From an uncultured Pedobacter sp. (GTDB lineage: Bacteria; Bacteroidota; Bacteroidia; Sphingobacteriales; Sphingobacteriaceae): DNA of 64,000 nucleotides. The translations under genes were made by a program, and so were the position numbers. The DNA lies in assembly GCA_938008555.1 (NCBI GenBank), contig CALLKE010000179.1:29931-93930 (forward strand). The letters run 5' to 3'. Shown here piece by piece: positions 1-9,902 of the stretch; position 1 is the first letter of the stretch, and the number at the start of each line of letters is the position of its first letter. The notes under the pieces were generated by a model. That model worked only from the letters and a program-made list of their open reading frames with translations, was not told where the DNA came from and searched no databases.

Positions 1-633
1 AAAAGCAAATTCACACACTATTCAGAAATAGCCCTATCATCGGGTATGAGTGGAAAAGAGGTGGCAGAGAAGATGCTGCTCGAACATGGAATAACAAATG
101 TGTCAGTCGTTTCAGTAGAAGGGAAATTGTCAGATCATTATAATCCAGAGGAGTTCACCGTTAATTTAAGTCCAGAAGTATACAATGGGCGTAGCATTGC
201 TGCTGCTGCTGTTGCTGCTCACGAGTGTGGTCATGCCATACAACATGCCAAAGCATATGCATGGCTAACACTCCGGACCACTCTTGTTCCAATGGTGAGT
301 GTAGCATCTAATTTGCTTCGCTGGGTTTTTATGCTGGGAATTTTCATGATTGCTTCGGCCTTTGGACAGATTTTGCTGCTAATTGCTTTTAGCGCAATGA
401 TTATCGTAACTACGTTTAGTCTAATCACACTTCCCGTGGAGTTCGATGCAAGTCGTAGAGCACTTGCTTGGCTGAACACGAATAAAAATGTAGTGCAAAC
501 CAAGGCAGAACATGATCAAGCAAAAGATGCGTTATGGTGGGCTGCTATGACGTATGTAGTTGCTGCTTTAGGTGCTATTGCTCAGCTCATCTACCTAGCC
601 ATGATGCTTTTTAGTGGGCGTAGAAATGACTAA
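1..633 (+). CDS. YugP-like neutral zinc metallopeptidase, 5' end outside window
   Basis: Membrane zinc peptidase of the YugP / Zn_peptidase_2 family (Pfam family known for an HExxH site followed by hydrophobic helices); substrates are unknown. The frame is open from base 1, and the residues before the first ATG (base 46) match the family region before the GMSG segment, so the gene starts upstream of the window and the ATG at 46 is internal. HECGH is at residues 74-78 of the visible frame, inside the typical AAHECGHAIQHA context. Two or three strongly hydrophobic stretches follow, and the C-terminus is also hydrophobic. The family is usually about 220-230 residues, so only a short N-terminal membrane segment is missing. 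A convergent terminator follows directly. Confidence 0.85.
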   Translation, partial: KSKFTHYSEIALSSGMSGKEVAEKMLLEHGITNVSVVSVEGKLSDHYNPEEFTVNLSPEVYNGRSIAAAAVAAHECGHAIQHAKAYAWLTLRTTLVPMVSVASNLLRWVFMLGIFMIASAFGQILLLIAFSAMIIVTTFSLITLPVEFDASRRALAWLNTNKNVVQTKAEHDQAKDALWWAAMTYVVAALGAIAQLIYLAMMLFSGRRND

Positions 634-638
634 AAAAA

Positions 639-675
639 TAAAAGCCGGCGATAAAATGCCGGCTTTTATTTTTTA
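639..675. terminator. Bidirectional rho-independent terminator
   Basis: An 11-bp inverted repeat (TAAAAGCCGGC at 639-649 and GCCGGCTTTTA at 658-668) with an 8-nt loop, an A-rich 5' flank and a T run after it. It lies between the convergent YugP-like gene and the small lipoprotein gene and can serve both strands. Confidence 0.85.
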
Positions 676-686
676 GAATTGATTCA

Positions 687-926
687 TTATTTTTTTTGTG
701 ACTCACAAGGCGCATAAATAGCTCCTGTTGCAAAATCGACAATAGTTACTGGCCAAAAAAGTATAATATCTGCAATAAGTGCTACTGGCCTAATTTGTCT
801 GGCTGGCTGTCCTGCTGCTGGTTTTGTTCTTTGACACTCACTTACTCGTCCGCCAAACACCGTTGCGCAAGAGCTGAGCGAAGTTACAATAAGTGCAATT
901 GATACAATTTTCAATATAATTCCCAT
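687..926 (-). CDS. Small lipoprotein, 79 residues
   Basis: Predicted lipoprotein: a short positively flanked hydrophobic signal and the lipobox LSSC place the lipidated Cys near residue 20. The mature part has a CATVFGG start, a hydrophobic stretch (LIADIILFWPVTIVDFATGA) and a Cys near the C-terminus. This recalls small YceK-like or YidQ-like lipoproteins, but I cannot assign a family with certainty. Function unknown. The gene stands alone between a shared terminator and a 190-bp AT-rich spacer; start at the only suitable ATG. Confidence 0.7.
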   Translation of the reverse strand: MGIILKIVSIALIVTSLSSCATVFGGRVSECQRTKPAAGQPARQIRPVALIADIILFWPVTIVDFATGAIYAPCESQKK

Positions 927-1117
927 GTTTTTAATATTTTTTAATGCTAAAATAATGAAAAATTATTAAAAAATTATAATTGTATTCACTTGAATAATAA
1001 TTAGTCCAAAATCTATTGTTTAATACCAAAAAGTTCTGCCTTTATATAATTTAATATTTACGAAATAATAAACGTGGGAAATATTGAGTATCATCTCACT
1101 GTATTCGCGCTTCTCAC

Positions 1118-1870
1118 TTAGAAGGAATATCCTAAGCCTACAGAATAAAGCCCATTTTTAATTTTTGCTTTATCACTGCTGTTAGCATCAATATTAATTG
1201 CTCCACCACTAGCTTCCAAGTTAAAACTAAGACCATTCTTCAATTGGTATCCAGCCATAAAATTGAAACCAAAGTCGACAACATGGTAATCTTTTCCAGA
1301 ACCGAATTGGAGATCTCTCGTACCCATAACATAACTTGACGAAGAGGCCGCTAACGTTCCCAGGAGACCACTCGAACTAGTGTTTTCTTCTCCTCCTAAT
1401 GCAAAACCTAAATATGGCCCAGCACTCAGCAAAAGCTTCCCGGTGCCCATTTTAAAATCAACCATTAGATTCACAGGAATTTCAAGATAAGAAAGAGTTA
1501 CTTTTCGGGTGATATTGCCTAAATCAAGACCTTGACTAGCTGCAGCAGCAATGATAGCAGCATTTGAAAGCGTTATAACCTCTTTTCCTCCCTTACCAAC
1601 AAAAGACAAACCTGGCTGAATAAATACCTGTCCAGAAGAAGACCTACCAACAGGAATATTAACTACCCCTCCAACATAAAATGAAGTAACCGACTGCTCG
1701 TCAATAGATGCAATTTCATTACCGCCAAACGTAATTACCCCGTCGACCCCGTAAAGTTTAGGAAATGTAAACCCAGCTTTTATACCGTATGTAATTTTAG
1801 ACGATTTTTCCTGGGCAAACAGCAAATGAAAGGCCATAAAGCAGACTGAAAACAAAAATATTTTTTTCAT
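1118..1870 (-). CDS. PorT-family outer membrane beta-barrel protein
   Basis: A 250-residue outer membrane protein with an N-terminal signal peptide (MKKIFLFSVCFMAFHLLFAQ, cleavage after AQ). The mature chain alternates polar and apolar residues in short strands with Gly/Ser-rich turns (YGIKAGFTFPKL, FYVGGVVNIPVG, LEIPVNLMVDFK) and ends in YSVGLGYSF with the terminal aromatic residue typical of BAM substrates. This is the layout of the OMP_b-brl_2 / PorT-like group common in Bacteroidota. The family name does not imply a role in type IX secretion; function is unassigned. It diverges from the M16 protease gene. Confidence 0.8.
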   Translation of the reverse strand: MKKIFLFSVCFMAFHLLFAQEKSSKITYGIKAGFTFPKLYGVDGVITFGGNEIASIDEQSVTSFYVGGVVNIPVGRSSSGQVFIQPGLSFVGKGGKEVITLSNAAIIAAAASQGLDLGNITRKVTLSYLEIPVNLMVDFKMGTGKLLLSAGPYLGFALGGEENTSSSGLLGTLAASSSSYVMGTRDLQFGSGKDYHVVDFGFNFMAGYQLKNGLSFNLEASGGAINIDANSSDKAKIKNGLYSVGLGYSF

Positions 1871-2060
1871 GGTTTTTTATTTTTTGATTAATTGTTTAAA
1901 CATGTATAACTAAAAAATAAGCACTTCCAGTATCAACTATTTCTTTTGACAAAAAGTATTCATAATAAAGCCCGCTGAGACAGATCTATCTCCTTATCAT
2001 TTGGCAGGCAACGCTATTTAATACCTATTGTAGTATCTTGGCGCAAATTAATTCAGCACC

Positions 2061-4904
2061 ATGAAACATATTAAACTACTGACTTACACCATCTTTCTTA
2101 TAGCAGGATACACTAATTATGGCTATAGCCAAACAAACAAACAAAAAAGCTCAGCTCAGCAATTATTGCCCTCCGATCCCAATGTTAAAGTAGGGAAGCT
2201 AGCCAACGGTTTCACCTATTACATTCGTAAAAATGTAGAACCTAAAAATAGAGCTCAGCTATACCTAGCAAATAAAGTGGGGTCGATTTTAGAAAATGAA
2301 GATCAACAAGGTTTAGCTCATTTCATGGAGCATATGGGATTTAATGGAACAAAGCATTATCCCAAAAACGACTTGGTAAACTATCTCCAAAAATCAGGTG
2401 TGCGCTTTGGTGCGGACTTAAACGCATACACTAATTTCGACGAAACCGTTTATCAACTGCCTATACCCACTGATGATGCTGATGTGTTTAATCATGGAAT
2501 GCAAATTATGCGCGATTGGGCACAAGATGCAACACTCGACCCTGTAGAAATCGATAAAGAGCGTGGTGTTGTGTTAGAAGAAAAACGCTTGGGAAAGGGT
2601 GCAAATCAACGTATGCAAACCAAATATTTGCCTGTCATACTAAACAATTCTCGCTACTCCAATCGTTTGCCTATCGGGACAGAAGAAGTACTAAAAAATT
2701 TCAAACCAGAAACGATACGACAATTTTACAAAGATTGGTATCGCCCCAATTTACAAGCACTAATTGTGGTTGGTGATATTAATGTGCAGGCTGTTGAACA
2801 AATGATCAAAACAAAATTTTCTGATCTAAAAAACCCAGTTCATCCACGCCCACGCACGAAGTATCACATTCCTTTAATCAATAAAAATCAATTCATAGCT
2901 GTAACTGATAAAGAGTTTTCGGTTACGGCCGCACATATTTTTATCAAGCATCCTGAGGTAACTATTAAAACAACAAGCGATTTACGTAATGAGATCATTC
3001 GATCTTTATACAATAAGATGATGGACGCTCGCTTTAGTGAAATAACCCAGCAAGCAAATCCTCCATTTTTGCAAGGAGGAAGCAGTATTGGAGGATTCTT
3101 AGCTGGGCTAGATGTAGCCGGATCATATGTTATTGCCAAACCAAATGAACTGGAAAAAGGATTTAAAGCTGTTCTAACAGAGCTTGAGCGCGTAAAACGT
3201 TTTGGCTTTACACAAACAGAGTTTGACCGCGCTAAAGTAGCCTTCATGACACAACAAGAGTCTGTCTATAAGGAAAGAGATAAAACTGATTCTAGAAGTT
3301 TTGTCAATGCCTATCTACAAAATTTTCTTAATGGGGATGCATATCCAAGTATTCAGTACAAATACAATTTCTACAAAGAAAAAATTGCGCGGGTTTCAGT
3401 TACAGAAATCAATGCACTTGCCAAAACATATATCACAGACACCAATCGTGATATCATCATCTTAGGCCCTGAAAAAGACAAGGATCAAATGCCTGACGAA
3501 GTTATGGTCAATAGCTGGGTAAATGCTGTCAAACAAGATCACATCGTTGCATATGTAGATCAAACGTCAAGCAAACCGTTGCTCGCATTCGAACCTCAAC
3601 CTGGCACAATTATTAGCGAAAAGCATGATTCAGACTTAGGTACAACAGACATCATTCTAAGCAATGGGGTCAAGATTACGCTAAAACCAACTGATTTTAA
3701 AAATGATGAAATCCGATTCCAAGCATTTAGCCCTGGTGGAACATCTTTGTATAGCGATGCTGATTTCGAATCAGCAAACAATGCTGACGAAATTGTAGGG
3801 AAAAGCGGCATCGGTGATTTTAATGCAATAGCCCTGAACAAATTTCTTGCCGGTAAAACGGCCCATGTTCAACCTTTTATTTCAGAACGTAATGAAGGCA
3901 TATTAGGCGCTACTATCCCCCGAGATTTTGAAACAGCTTTGCAGCTCGTCTATTTATACTTTACACAACCACGAAAAGACGAGGATATATTTAAAGGTTA
4001 TATCACACAGCTAAAAGGGAGTTTAGCCAATCGAGGCAACGACCCAAACAGTATTTTTTCGGATTCAATTGCTGCTGTATTAGGCAATTATAGCATTCGT
4101 CGAACAGGTCCTTCTATCGAGAAAGTAGAACAAATCAATCTAGACAAGGCTTATAGCATTTTTAAAGAGCGCTTCGCGGATGCCAGTGATTTTACATTCA
4201 CTTTTGTCGGTAGTTTTGATCCACAAAAAATAAAGCCACTACTGGCAAAATACTTGGGAGCGCTACCCAGCATTAACCGAATAGAAGAAGCAAACGATTT
4301 AGGAATCAAAACACCTTCTGGAAAGATCAGCAAAACTATTTATAAAGGACAGGAACCCAAAGCTAGTGTACGTTTGGTTTTTAGTGGTGACTATATCTAT
4401 AATCAAGGAAACAATAACCAGTTAGATGCCCTTTCTGAAGTATTATCAATCAAATTAATTGAACGTCTACGTGAAGATGAAGGAGGAGTATATGGCGTAC
4501 GAGCGCGTGCAAGCTACAGCAAGTATCCTCAAGGACGTTATACTTTTAATATTTTCTTTGGATGTGGGCCAGAAAATGTAGAAAAGCTAATTGCATCTAC
4601 TTTAGAAGAAATTAGCAAAGTCAAAAAGAATGGGGCACAAGAAGTGGACGTTCAAAAATTTATCGCGGAAGAAAAACGTACCACCGAAACTGAGCTCAAG
4701 GAAAATAGCTTCTGGATAAGCTATCTATATGGTCAGGCTCAAAACCATGAAGATCCAAAAGTGATTTTAACTTACCTAGATTCACTAAAAAGTATCTCTT
4801 CAGACAGTTTAAAAGCAACTGCAAACACATACGTAAATGGTGACAATATGATCCGATTTGTGCTACTACCTGAAAAAAGTAGCAGTGAAAACACAAAAAA
4901 ATAA
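2061..4904 (+). CDS. Pitrilysin-like M16 zinc protease, full-length
   Basis: A 947-residue exported zinc protease of family M16 with two tandem M16 units. A signal peptide (MKHIKLLTYTIFLIAGYTNYGYSQ) suggests periplasmic action. The inverted zinc motif HFMEH is at residues 87-91 and the third ligand is Glu167 (DKERGVVLEE), 76 residues on, as expected for active M16 enzymes. The second half (about 540-947) looks like the non-catalytic partner half, with the RLREDEGGVYGVRARASY segment typical of the substrate-binding part. Likely degrades peptides in the envelope. Single-gene unit with its own terminator; a TAGTATCTTGG element near 2032 resembles a Bacteroidota -7 box. Confidence 0.92.
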   Translation: MKHIKLLTYTIFLIAGYTNYGYSQTNKQKSSAQQLLPSDPNVKVGKLANGFTYYIRKNVEPKNRAQLYLANKVGSILENEDQQGLAHFMEHMGFNGTKHYPKNDLVNYLQKSGVRFGADLNAYTNFDETVYQLPIPTDDADVFNHGMQIMRDWAQDATLDPVEIDKERGVVLEEKRLGKGANQRMQTKYLPVILNNSRYSNRLPIGTEEVLKNFKPETIRQFYKDWYRPNLQALIVVGDINVQAVEQMIKTKFSDLKNPVHPRPRTKYHIPLINKNQFIAVTDKEFSVTAAHIFIKHPEVTIKTTSDLRNEIIRSLYNKMMDARFSEITQQANPPFLQGGSSIGGFLAGLDVAGSYVIAKPNELEKGFKAVLTELERVKRFGFTQTEFDRAKVAFMTQQESVYKERDKTDSRSFVNAYLQNFLNGDAYPSIQYKYNFYKEKIARVSVTEINALAKTYITDTNRDIIILGPEKDKDQMPDEVMVNSWVNAVKQDHIVAYVDQTSSKPLLAFEPQPGTIISEKHDSDLGTTDIILSNGVKITLKPTDFKNDEIRFQAFSPGGTSLYSDADFESANNADEIVGKSGIGDFNAIALNKFLAGKTAHVQPFISERNEGILGATIPRDFETALQLVYLYFTQPRKDEDIFKGYITQLKGSLANRGNDPNSIFSDSIAAVLGNYSIRRTGPSIEKVEQINLDKAYSIFKERFADASDFTFTFVGSFDPQKIKPLLAKYLGALPSINRIEEANDLGIKTPSGKISKTIYKGQEPKASVRLVFSGDYIYNQGNNNQLDALSEVLSIKLIERLREDEGGVYGVRARASYSKYPQGRYTFNIFFGCGPENVEKLIASTLEEISKVKKNGAQEVDVQKFIAEEKRTTETELKENSFWISYLYGQAQNHEDPKVILTYLDSLKSISSDSLKATANTYVNGDNMIRFVLLPEKSSSENTKK

Positions 4905-4921
4905 TTTCTTTGAGACTGGTT

Positions 4922-4950
4922 AAAAGGCGGAAAATTTTCCGCCTTTTTCT
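4922..4950 (+). terminator. Rho-independent terminator after M16 protease
   Basis: A perfect 26-nt palindrome (4922-4947: AAAAGGCGG, central AAAATTTT, CCGCCTTTT) followed by more T. It sits 17 bases after the M16 stop codon. Confidence 0.85.
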
Positions 4951-5024
4951 TGCAAAATCTCACCGCTCATATTTTAGGCCGTTTACGACACGTGGTTTTT
5001 TACCCCGACCAGTTTGGTTTTTAA

Positions 5025-5032
5025 TATCTTTG
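5025..5032 (+). promoter_or_regulatory. Candidate -7 element for pheT
   Basis: TATCTTTG matches the Bacteroidota -7 consensus TAnnTTTG exactly and lies 20 bases before the pheT start codon. No good -33 TTG was found at the usual spacing, so the call rests on the -7 box alone. Confidence 0.4.
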
Positions 5033-5052
5033 CCATTTCGCATTTTTAAAAC

Positions 5053-7455
5053 ATGAAGATTTCATATAATTGGCTGAAGCAATTCATCAAAACTGATCAT
5101 ACCCCCGAGGAACTTTCTCTCATACTGACCAATATCGGCTTAGAAGTTGAAAGTATTGAAAAAATACAAGCCATCCCAGGAGGGCTTGAAGGGCTTTTAA
5201 TCGGATATGTGAAAGAATGCATACAACACCCCAATGCAGATCGCTTAAAAATCACCAAGGTAGATGTAGGTAGCAATGAAGATCTACAAATTGTTTGTGG
5301 AGCAAATAATATTGCCATAGGCCAAAAAGTGATTGTGGCCACCGTCAATACGATGATTTACCCCACTTCAGGCGAACCATTTAAGATTAATAAGTCCAAA
5401 ATAAGAGGTGAGGTTTCGGAAGGAATGATTTGTGCAGAAGATGAAATTGGCTTGGGTGCATCACACGAGGGGATTTTGGAGTTAGACACAAATGCTCCTA
5501 TTGGAATGCCTGCAAAATCTTATTTCAAAATGGAAGATGATTATTGTTTCGAAATTGGTTTAACACCCAATCGAGCTGATGCTGCTTCTCATTTAGGAGT
5601 AGCACGCGATTTGGCAGCATACCTCAATCAAACAATAACAATGCCTGATATAAAAGATTTTTCAGGCGAGGATGCAAGCTTGATTATACCTGTTTCGGTA
5701 AAAGACCAGCACGCATGCCCACGTTATTCATCACTGACCATCCACGGTATAAGGGTAGAAGAATCTCCTCAATGGATCAAAGAAAAATTGCGTGTGATTG
5801 GGTTACGCCCTATCAATAATATAGTCGATATCACTAATTACGTATTGCATGAGCTGGGACAACCTTTACATGCTTTTGATGCAGATGAAATCCGTGGAGG
5901 CAGAGTCCTAGTTCAAAAGTATGCCGAAGGTACGCCCTTCACAACGCTTGATGGAGTTGAACGTAACCTTTCATCAGAGGATTTAATGATCTGCAACACA
6001 GAAAAACCAATGTGCATAGCTGGTGTTTTTGGTGGTGATGAATCTGGAATCAAGCCAACAACAACCAATATTTTTCTAGAAAGTGCTTGGTTTGACGCTG
6101 TATCAATACGCAAAACATCGAAACGTCATGGATTAAAAACAGATGCATCCTTCCGATATGAGCGTGGAACAGATCCCGAAATGACAGTTATTGCGTTAAA
6201 AAGAGCAGCATGTCTAATGATGGAAATCGCAGGAGGGAAAGCAATTTCTCCTATTTCGGATATGTATCCTATCCCTGCTTTACCATTCACTATTCCAGTT
6301 AGATACAGCCATGTGGATCGTCTGATAGGTAAAAGTATTCCCAGATCAGAAATCAAATCTATTTTAACAGGACTTGGAATCACAATCGAATCCGAAACTG
6401 AAGAGGGCCTTACCCTAAAAGTGCCCAGATACAAAGTAGACGTAACACGCGAAGTAGATATTATTGAAGAAATCTTACGTATTCATGGATACAATAATAT
6501 CGAAATTCCTCATCAAATCAGAGCCTCTCTGAATTATGCAGAAAAACCAAATAAAGAAATCATACAACATAAAATAGCTGATCTATTAACAGCCAATGGA
6601 TTTGTAGAAATCATGTCTAATTCGTTGACCAAACTGTCATACGCTTCAAATCCTGAACAAGCTGTTCAAATATTAAATCCACTGAGTACCGACTTAGACG
6701 TAATGCGCCAGTCTTTACTTTTTTCTGGGCTCGAAGCAATTTCTTATAACCACAATCGAAAAAGTTCAGACTTGAAATTGTATGAATTTGGGAAAACATA
6801 TTGGTCTAAAGCAAATGGGTATCATGAAAACCAACGTTTAGCAATATTTATAACCGGAGAAAAAGAAAAAGAAGGCTGGAATACTGAAGCCAAACGAGTA
6901 AGCTTCTATCATATTAAATCGATTATAGACACCATTATTCAGCGATTCAATATCCAAGGGCTTATTACCAAAGATGCCCAAGATGCTCATTTTTCAATGG
7001 GGCTCGCTTATTTAAAAGGCAAAGATATACTAGTTCAGTTTGGTGCGGTCTCAAAATCTGTATTAAACAAATTAGATCTTAGCAATGAGGTATTCTATGC
7101 TGACTTTGATTGGGATATACTTTTAGAAACAATCCGAAATAATAAAACAATCTATCGCGAGGTACCCAAATATCCTGCCGTACGCCGTGATCTTTCCATG
7201 CTTCTAGATCAGTCTATTTTGTTTGATCAACTCAAGCAAATTGCACACAAAACAGAAAAGTCACTTCTAAAGGGAATAAATGTATTTGATGTGTACGTGG
7301 GAGATAAACTCCCCAAAGGGAAAAAATCATACGCACTTAGCTTTACCTTGCAGAATGAAGAAGGCACACTCACTGAAAAGCAGATTGAAACGAGTATGCA
7401 AAAATTAATTCATAGTTTCGAAAAGGAAGTTGGGGCCGAAATACGAGGAAAATAA
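5053..7455 (+). CDS. pheT: Phenylalanyl-tRNA synthetase beta subunit
   Basis: Beta chain of the cytosolic alpha2-beta2 enzyme that charges tRNA-Phe. The 800-residue length is normal. Visible domains in order: N-terminal fold starting MKISYNWLKQFI; the EMAP-II-like tRNA-binding domain (about 40-150, LEGLLIGYVKECIQHPNADRL in its core); B3/B4 editing domain (about 210-380, with ERGTDPE near its end); B5 (about 400-475); core (about 490-690); and the C-terminal ferredoxin-fold anticodon-binding domain (KYPAVRRDLSMLLD to the end). It heads a conserved Bacteroidota run with a coiled-coil gene, zapA and rny. pheS is not in the window. Confidence 0.97.
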   Translation: MKISYNWLKQFIKTDHTPEELSLILTNIGLEVESIEKIQAIPGGLEGLLIGYVKECIQHPNADRLKITKVDVGSNEDLQIVCGANNIAIGQKVIVATVNTMIYPTSGEPFKINKSKIRGEVSEGMICAEDEIGLGASHEGILELDTNAPIGMPAKSYFKMEDDYCFEIGLTPNRADAASHLGVARDLAAYLNQTITMPDIKDFSGEDASLIIPVSVKDQHACPRYSSLTIHGIRVEESPQWIKEKLRVIGLRPINNIVDITNYVLHELGQPLHAFDADEIRGGRVLVQKYAEGTPFTTLDGVERNLSSEDLMICNTEKPMCIAGVFGGDESGIKPTTTNIFLESAWFDAVSIRKTSKRHGLKTDASFRYERGTDPEMTVIALKRAACLMMEIAGGKAISPISDMYPIPALPFTIPVRYSHVDRLIGKSIPRSEIKSILTGLGITIESETEEGLTLKVPRYKVDVTREVDIIEEILRIHGYNNIEIPHQIRASLNYAEKPNKEIIQHKIADLLTANGFVEIMSNSLTKLSYASNPEQAVQILNPLSTDLDVMRQSLLFSGLEAISYNHNRKSSDLKLYEFGKTYWSKANGYHENQRLAIFITGEKEKEGWNTEAKRVSFYHIKSIIDTIIQRFNIQGLITKDAQDAHFSMGLAYLKGKDILVQFGAVSKSVLNKLDLSNEVFYADFDWDILLETIRNNKTIYREVPKYPAVRRDLSMLLDQSILFDQLKQIAHKTEKSLLKGINVFDVYVGDKLPKGKKSYALSFTLQNEEGTLTEKQIETSMQKLIHSFEKEVGAEIRGK

Positions 7456-7516
7456 CGAGCAATTAATAAAGTACTAGGACTACGCACTAGCCAATTTCAG
7501 AATATCCAGTACTACA

Positions 7517-7834
7517 ATGTCAAAAGCAATCGATCAATTAAGCAGCATTATTCATAAAACCAATAGGTTAATAGATCTTTGCACAGCTCTACAATCCGAA
7601 AATGACTTACTAAGATCACAGAATCAACATTTAAAAACCTCGTTTGAGGCGTCAAACAATAAAAATGACGAGCTTCAAGAGATGATTAGGGTTCTCAAAC
7701 TAGCGCGATCATTAGAAGGATTACCTGTTAGCGATCTCGGCTTAGATGAAAAAACTCTTGACATCAAACAAAAAATTAGCAAATTTGTAGACGAAATAGA
7801 CAAGTGTATCGTATTGCTCAAAAGGCAATATTAG
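7517..7834 (+). CDS. Coiled-coil protein upstream of zapA
   Basis: A 105-residue cytosolic protein that is almost wholly helical. Heptad-like leucines and polar repeats run through residues 5-65 (LSSIIHKTNRLIDLCTALQS, ENDLLRSQNQHLKTSF) and again at 85-105. No catalytic motif. It lies 61 nt after pheT and 14 nt before the chosen zapA start, which suggests a co-transcribed partner of ZapA, perhaps ZapB-like. That role is inferred from coiled coil and position only; sequence identity to ZapB is not evident. Confidence 0.75.
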   Translation: MSKAIDQLSSIIHKTNRLIDLCTALQSENDLLRSQNQHLKTSFEASNNKNDELQEMIRVLKLARSLEGLPVSDLGLDEKTLDIKQKISKFVDEIDKCIVLLKRQY

Positions 7835-7848
7835 TGAAACTAGCTCAA

Positions 7849-8139
7849 ATGGGAGAGATCTCCATAAAAATAAATATTGCCGACAGAGTTTATCCCTTAA
7901 AGGTAAACATGGAGGAAGAAGAAGTTATACGTAAGGCCGCAAAATTAATTAATGATCGCATAAAAGAATACCAAGATAAGTATGCGGTACGGGATAAACA
8001 GGACTTACTATCTATGTGTGCGTTGCACTATGCTACAACTACAATCAACAACGAAAAAAGCATAGCAAATGAACAAACACAGGTAGCTGAACAGGTTTCT
8101 AAATTAGACCAGTTATTGGCCGACTTCTTTTCTAAATAA
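7849..8139 (+). CDS. zapA: Cell division protein ZapA
   Basis: A 96-residue ZapA-family protein, which cross-links FtsZ filaments at midcell. The start MGEISIKINIADRVYPLKV gives the usual N-terminal beta-strand domain; an upstream in-frame ATG at 7804 would overlap the previous gene and add residues not seen in the family, so 7849 is preferred. Residues 28-45 (EEEEVIRKAAKLINDRIKEY) and the long C-terminal helix fit the dimer and tetramer coiled coil. It is followed by a structured intergenic region and rny, a conserved neighbourhood. Confidence 0.85.
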   Translation: MGEISIKINIADRVYPLKVNMEEEEVIRKAAKLINDRIKEYQDKYAVRDKQDLLSMCALHYATTTINNEKSIANEQTQVAEQVSKLDQLLADFFSK

Positions 8140-8158
8140 TATTTTCATTCACAGAGCA

Positions 8159-8185
8159 CGAAAATTTAGTCGTCTTAAATTTTCG
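8159..8185 (+). repeat. Inverted repeat after zapA (weak terminator or RNA stem)
   Basis: Perfect 10-bp arms CGAAAATTTA (8159-8168) and TAAATTTTCG (8176-8185) with a 7-nt loop, 20 bases after the zapA stop. Low GC and no T tract, so it is a poor intrinsic terminator; it may be part of the non-coding RNA region that follows. Confidence 0.5.
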
Positions 8186-8189
8186 AATT

Positions 8190-8340
8190 TCACTATCAAA
8201 AGTCTAGTATTTTCATTATTGGAGTGGATAGCCAATTAAGGTATTCGTAAAACTACGAAGTCAACCCAAAAGGCTATCCAAGTTTAAGATGATCCTTTTA
8301 CGATACATAAGATTCACGAACTAGGGACGGTTTTTTATTC
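8190..8340 (+). ncRNA. ssrS: Structured RNA between zapA and rny, possibly 6S RNA
   Basis: The zapA-rny gap holds no gene but has nested hairpins: TGGATAGCC (8225-8233) pairs with GGCTATCCA (8272-8280), and inside it TTCGTA (8244-8249) pairs with TACGAA (8254-8259). The 3' side ends in a G-rich stretch and GGTTTTTTATT (about 8329-8339), a possible terminator tail. 6S RNA genes often lie beside zapA, so a 6S-type RNA that binds RNA polymerase is the leading guess. The long rod with a central bulge could not be fully folded by eye; ends are approximate. Confidence 0.45.
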
Positions 8341-8348
8341 AAACAATT

Positions 8349-9902
8349 ATGGAAAAGATATTTTACATCGTATTTAGCTTAGCGGCAGGAGTTGCCATTG
8401 GCCGATTTTTACTCCGGAATATGTTAAAAAGCCAAGAGATTGCAACTCAGAACAAAATCAAAAAAATGCTTAAAGAGGCAGAAGTCAATGCGGAAATCTT
8501 AAAAAAAGATAGGCTCTTAGAAGCAAAAGAGAAGTTTCTGCAAATGAAAACTGAGCATGAACGAGAGATCAGTAGCAAAAACAACACGATCAATCAACGA
8601 GAAAATTCGATAAAACAAAAAGAGCAATCGATCAACCAGAGGCTAGAAAATGTAACTCGAAAACAACAAGAGCTTGAAACAACAAAAGCAACACTCGAAA
8701 AACAAATTGAGATTGCCAAAACAAAACAAGAAGAGGTTACAAGCCTAAAAAATCAGCATATACAAGAACTAGAGGCCGTTGCGGGTTTATCAGCTGAGGA
8801 TGCTAAAAATCAATTAATAGAATCCCTGTGTGAGGATGCTCGTAGTAAAGCAATGATACAGATCAAGGACATTGTTGATGAAGCAAAACTAACTGCAAGC
8901 AAAGAGGCTAAAAAAGTTGTGATTCAAACTATTCAGCGCACTGCCACAGAAAGTGCGATTGAAAACACTGTTTCCATTTTTAATATTGAAAATGATGAAA
9001 TCAAAGGGCGTGTTATCGGGCGTGAAGGACGCAATATTCGTGCTTTAGAGGCTGCAACAGGCATCGAAATTATTGTAGACGATACTCCAGAAGCAATTAT
9101 TCTATCAGGATTTGATCCCGTTCGTCGTGAAATAGCTCGATTAGCTTTGCATCGCTTGGTAACAGACGGCCGTATTCACCCTGCACGTATTGAGGAAGTC
9201 GTAGCCAAAACGAAAACTCAAATTGAGGACGAAATTATTGAAATTGGAGAACGCACAGTGATTGATCTAGGAATTCATGGCCTACATCCCGAATTAATTC
9301 GTATGGTGGGACGTATGCGCTATCGCTCATCTTACGGTCAAAATCTATTACAGCACTCACGTGAAGTAGCTAATTTCTGTGCGACAATGGCTGCAGAATT
9401 AGGATTGAACGTGAAGCTTGCCAAACGTGCTGGATTATTACATGATATTGGTAAAGTACCTGATGACAATCCAGAATTACCACATGCCATTTTGGGAATG
9501 CAGTGGGCTGAAAAGTATAAAGAACATCCTGAAGTGTGTAATGCCATTGGAGCCCACCACGACGAAATCGAGATGACGTCTATGATCTCACCGATCGTTC
9601 AAGCATGTGATGCAATTTCAGGAGCTCGGCCTGGTGCTCGTCGTGAGGTCGTAGAAAGCTATATCAAGCGTCTAAAAGAACTAGAATCGCTCGCTATGTC
9701 ATATCCTGGTGTAGAAAAAACTTTTGCTATACAAGCAGGTAGAGAGCTTCGTGTTGTGGTTGAGAGCGAACGTATAACAGACGCGGCTGCAGAAATATTA
9801 GCCACTGATTTATCTAATCGCATTCAAACCGAAATGACCTATCCCGGGCAGATTAAAGTAACGGTGATTCGGGAAACACGCTCGGTGTCTTACGCGAAAT
9901 AG
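8349..9902 (+). CDS. rny: Ribonuclease Y
   Basis: Membrane-anchored endoribonuclease that starts mRNA decay. The 517-residue length is typical. An N-terminal membrane helix ([20 protein letters not shown]) is followed by a long coiled coil (about 25-160), the KH RNA-binding domain (about 205-270, [19 protein letters not shown] with the GxxG loop) and the HD domain (His336 in HSREVANF; His365-Asp366 in HDIGK). The final 80 residues carry the usual GREIRV-like and [14 protein letters not shown] segments. It closes the pheT-zapA neighbourhood and is followed by two strong hairpins. Confidence 0.96.
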   Translation: MEKIFYIVFSLAAGVAIGRFLLRNMLKSQEIATQNKIKKMLKEAEVNAEILKKDRLLEAKEKFLQMKTEHEREISSKNNTINQRENSIKQKEQSINQRLENVTRKQQELETTKATLEKQIEIAKTKQEEVTSLKNQHIQELEAVAGLSAEDAKNQLIESLCEDARSKAMIQIKDIVDEAKLTASKEAKKVVIQTIQRTATESAIENTVSIFNIENDEIKGRVIGREGRNIRALEAATGIEIIVDDTPEAIILSGFDPVRREIARLALHRLVTDGRIHPARIEEVVAKTKTQIEDEIIEIGERTVIDLGIHGLHPELIRMVGRMRYRSSYGQNLLQHSREVANFCATMAAELGLNVKLAKRAGLLHDIGKVPDDNPELPHAILGMQWAEKYKEHPEVCNAIGAHHDEIEMTSMISPIVQACDAISGARPGARREVVESYIKRLKELESLAMSYPGVEKTFAIQAGRELRVVVESERITDAAAEILATDLSNRIQTEMTYPGQIKVTVIRETRSVSYAK

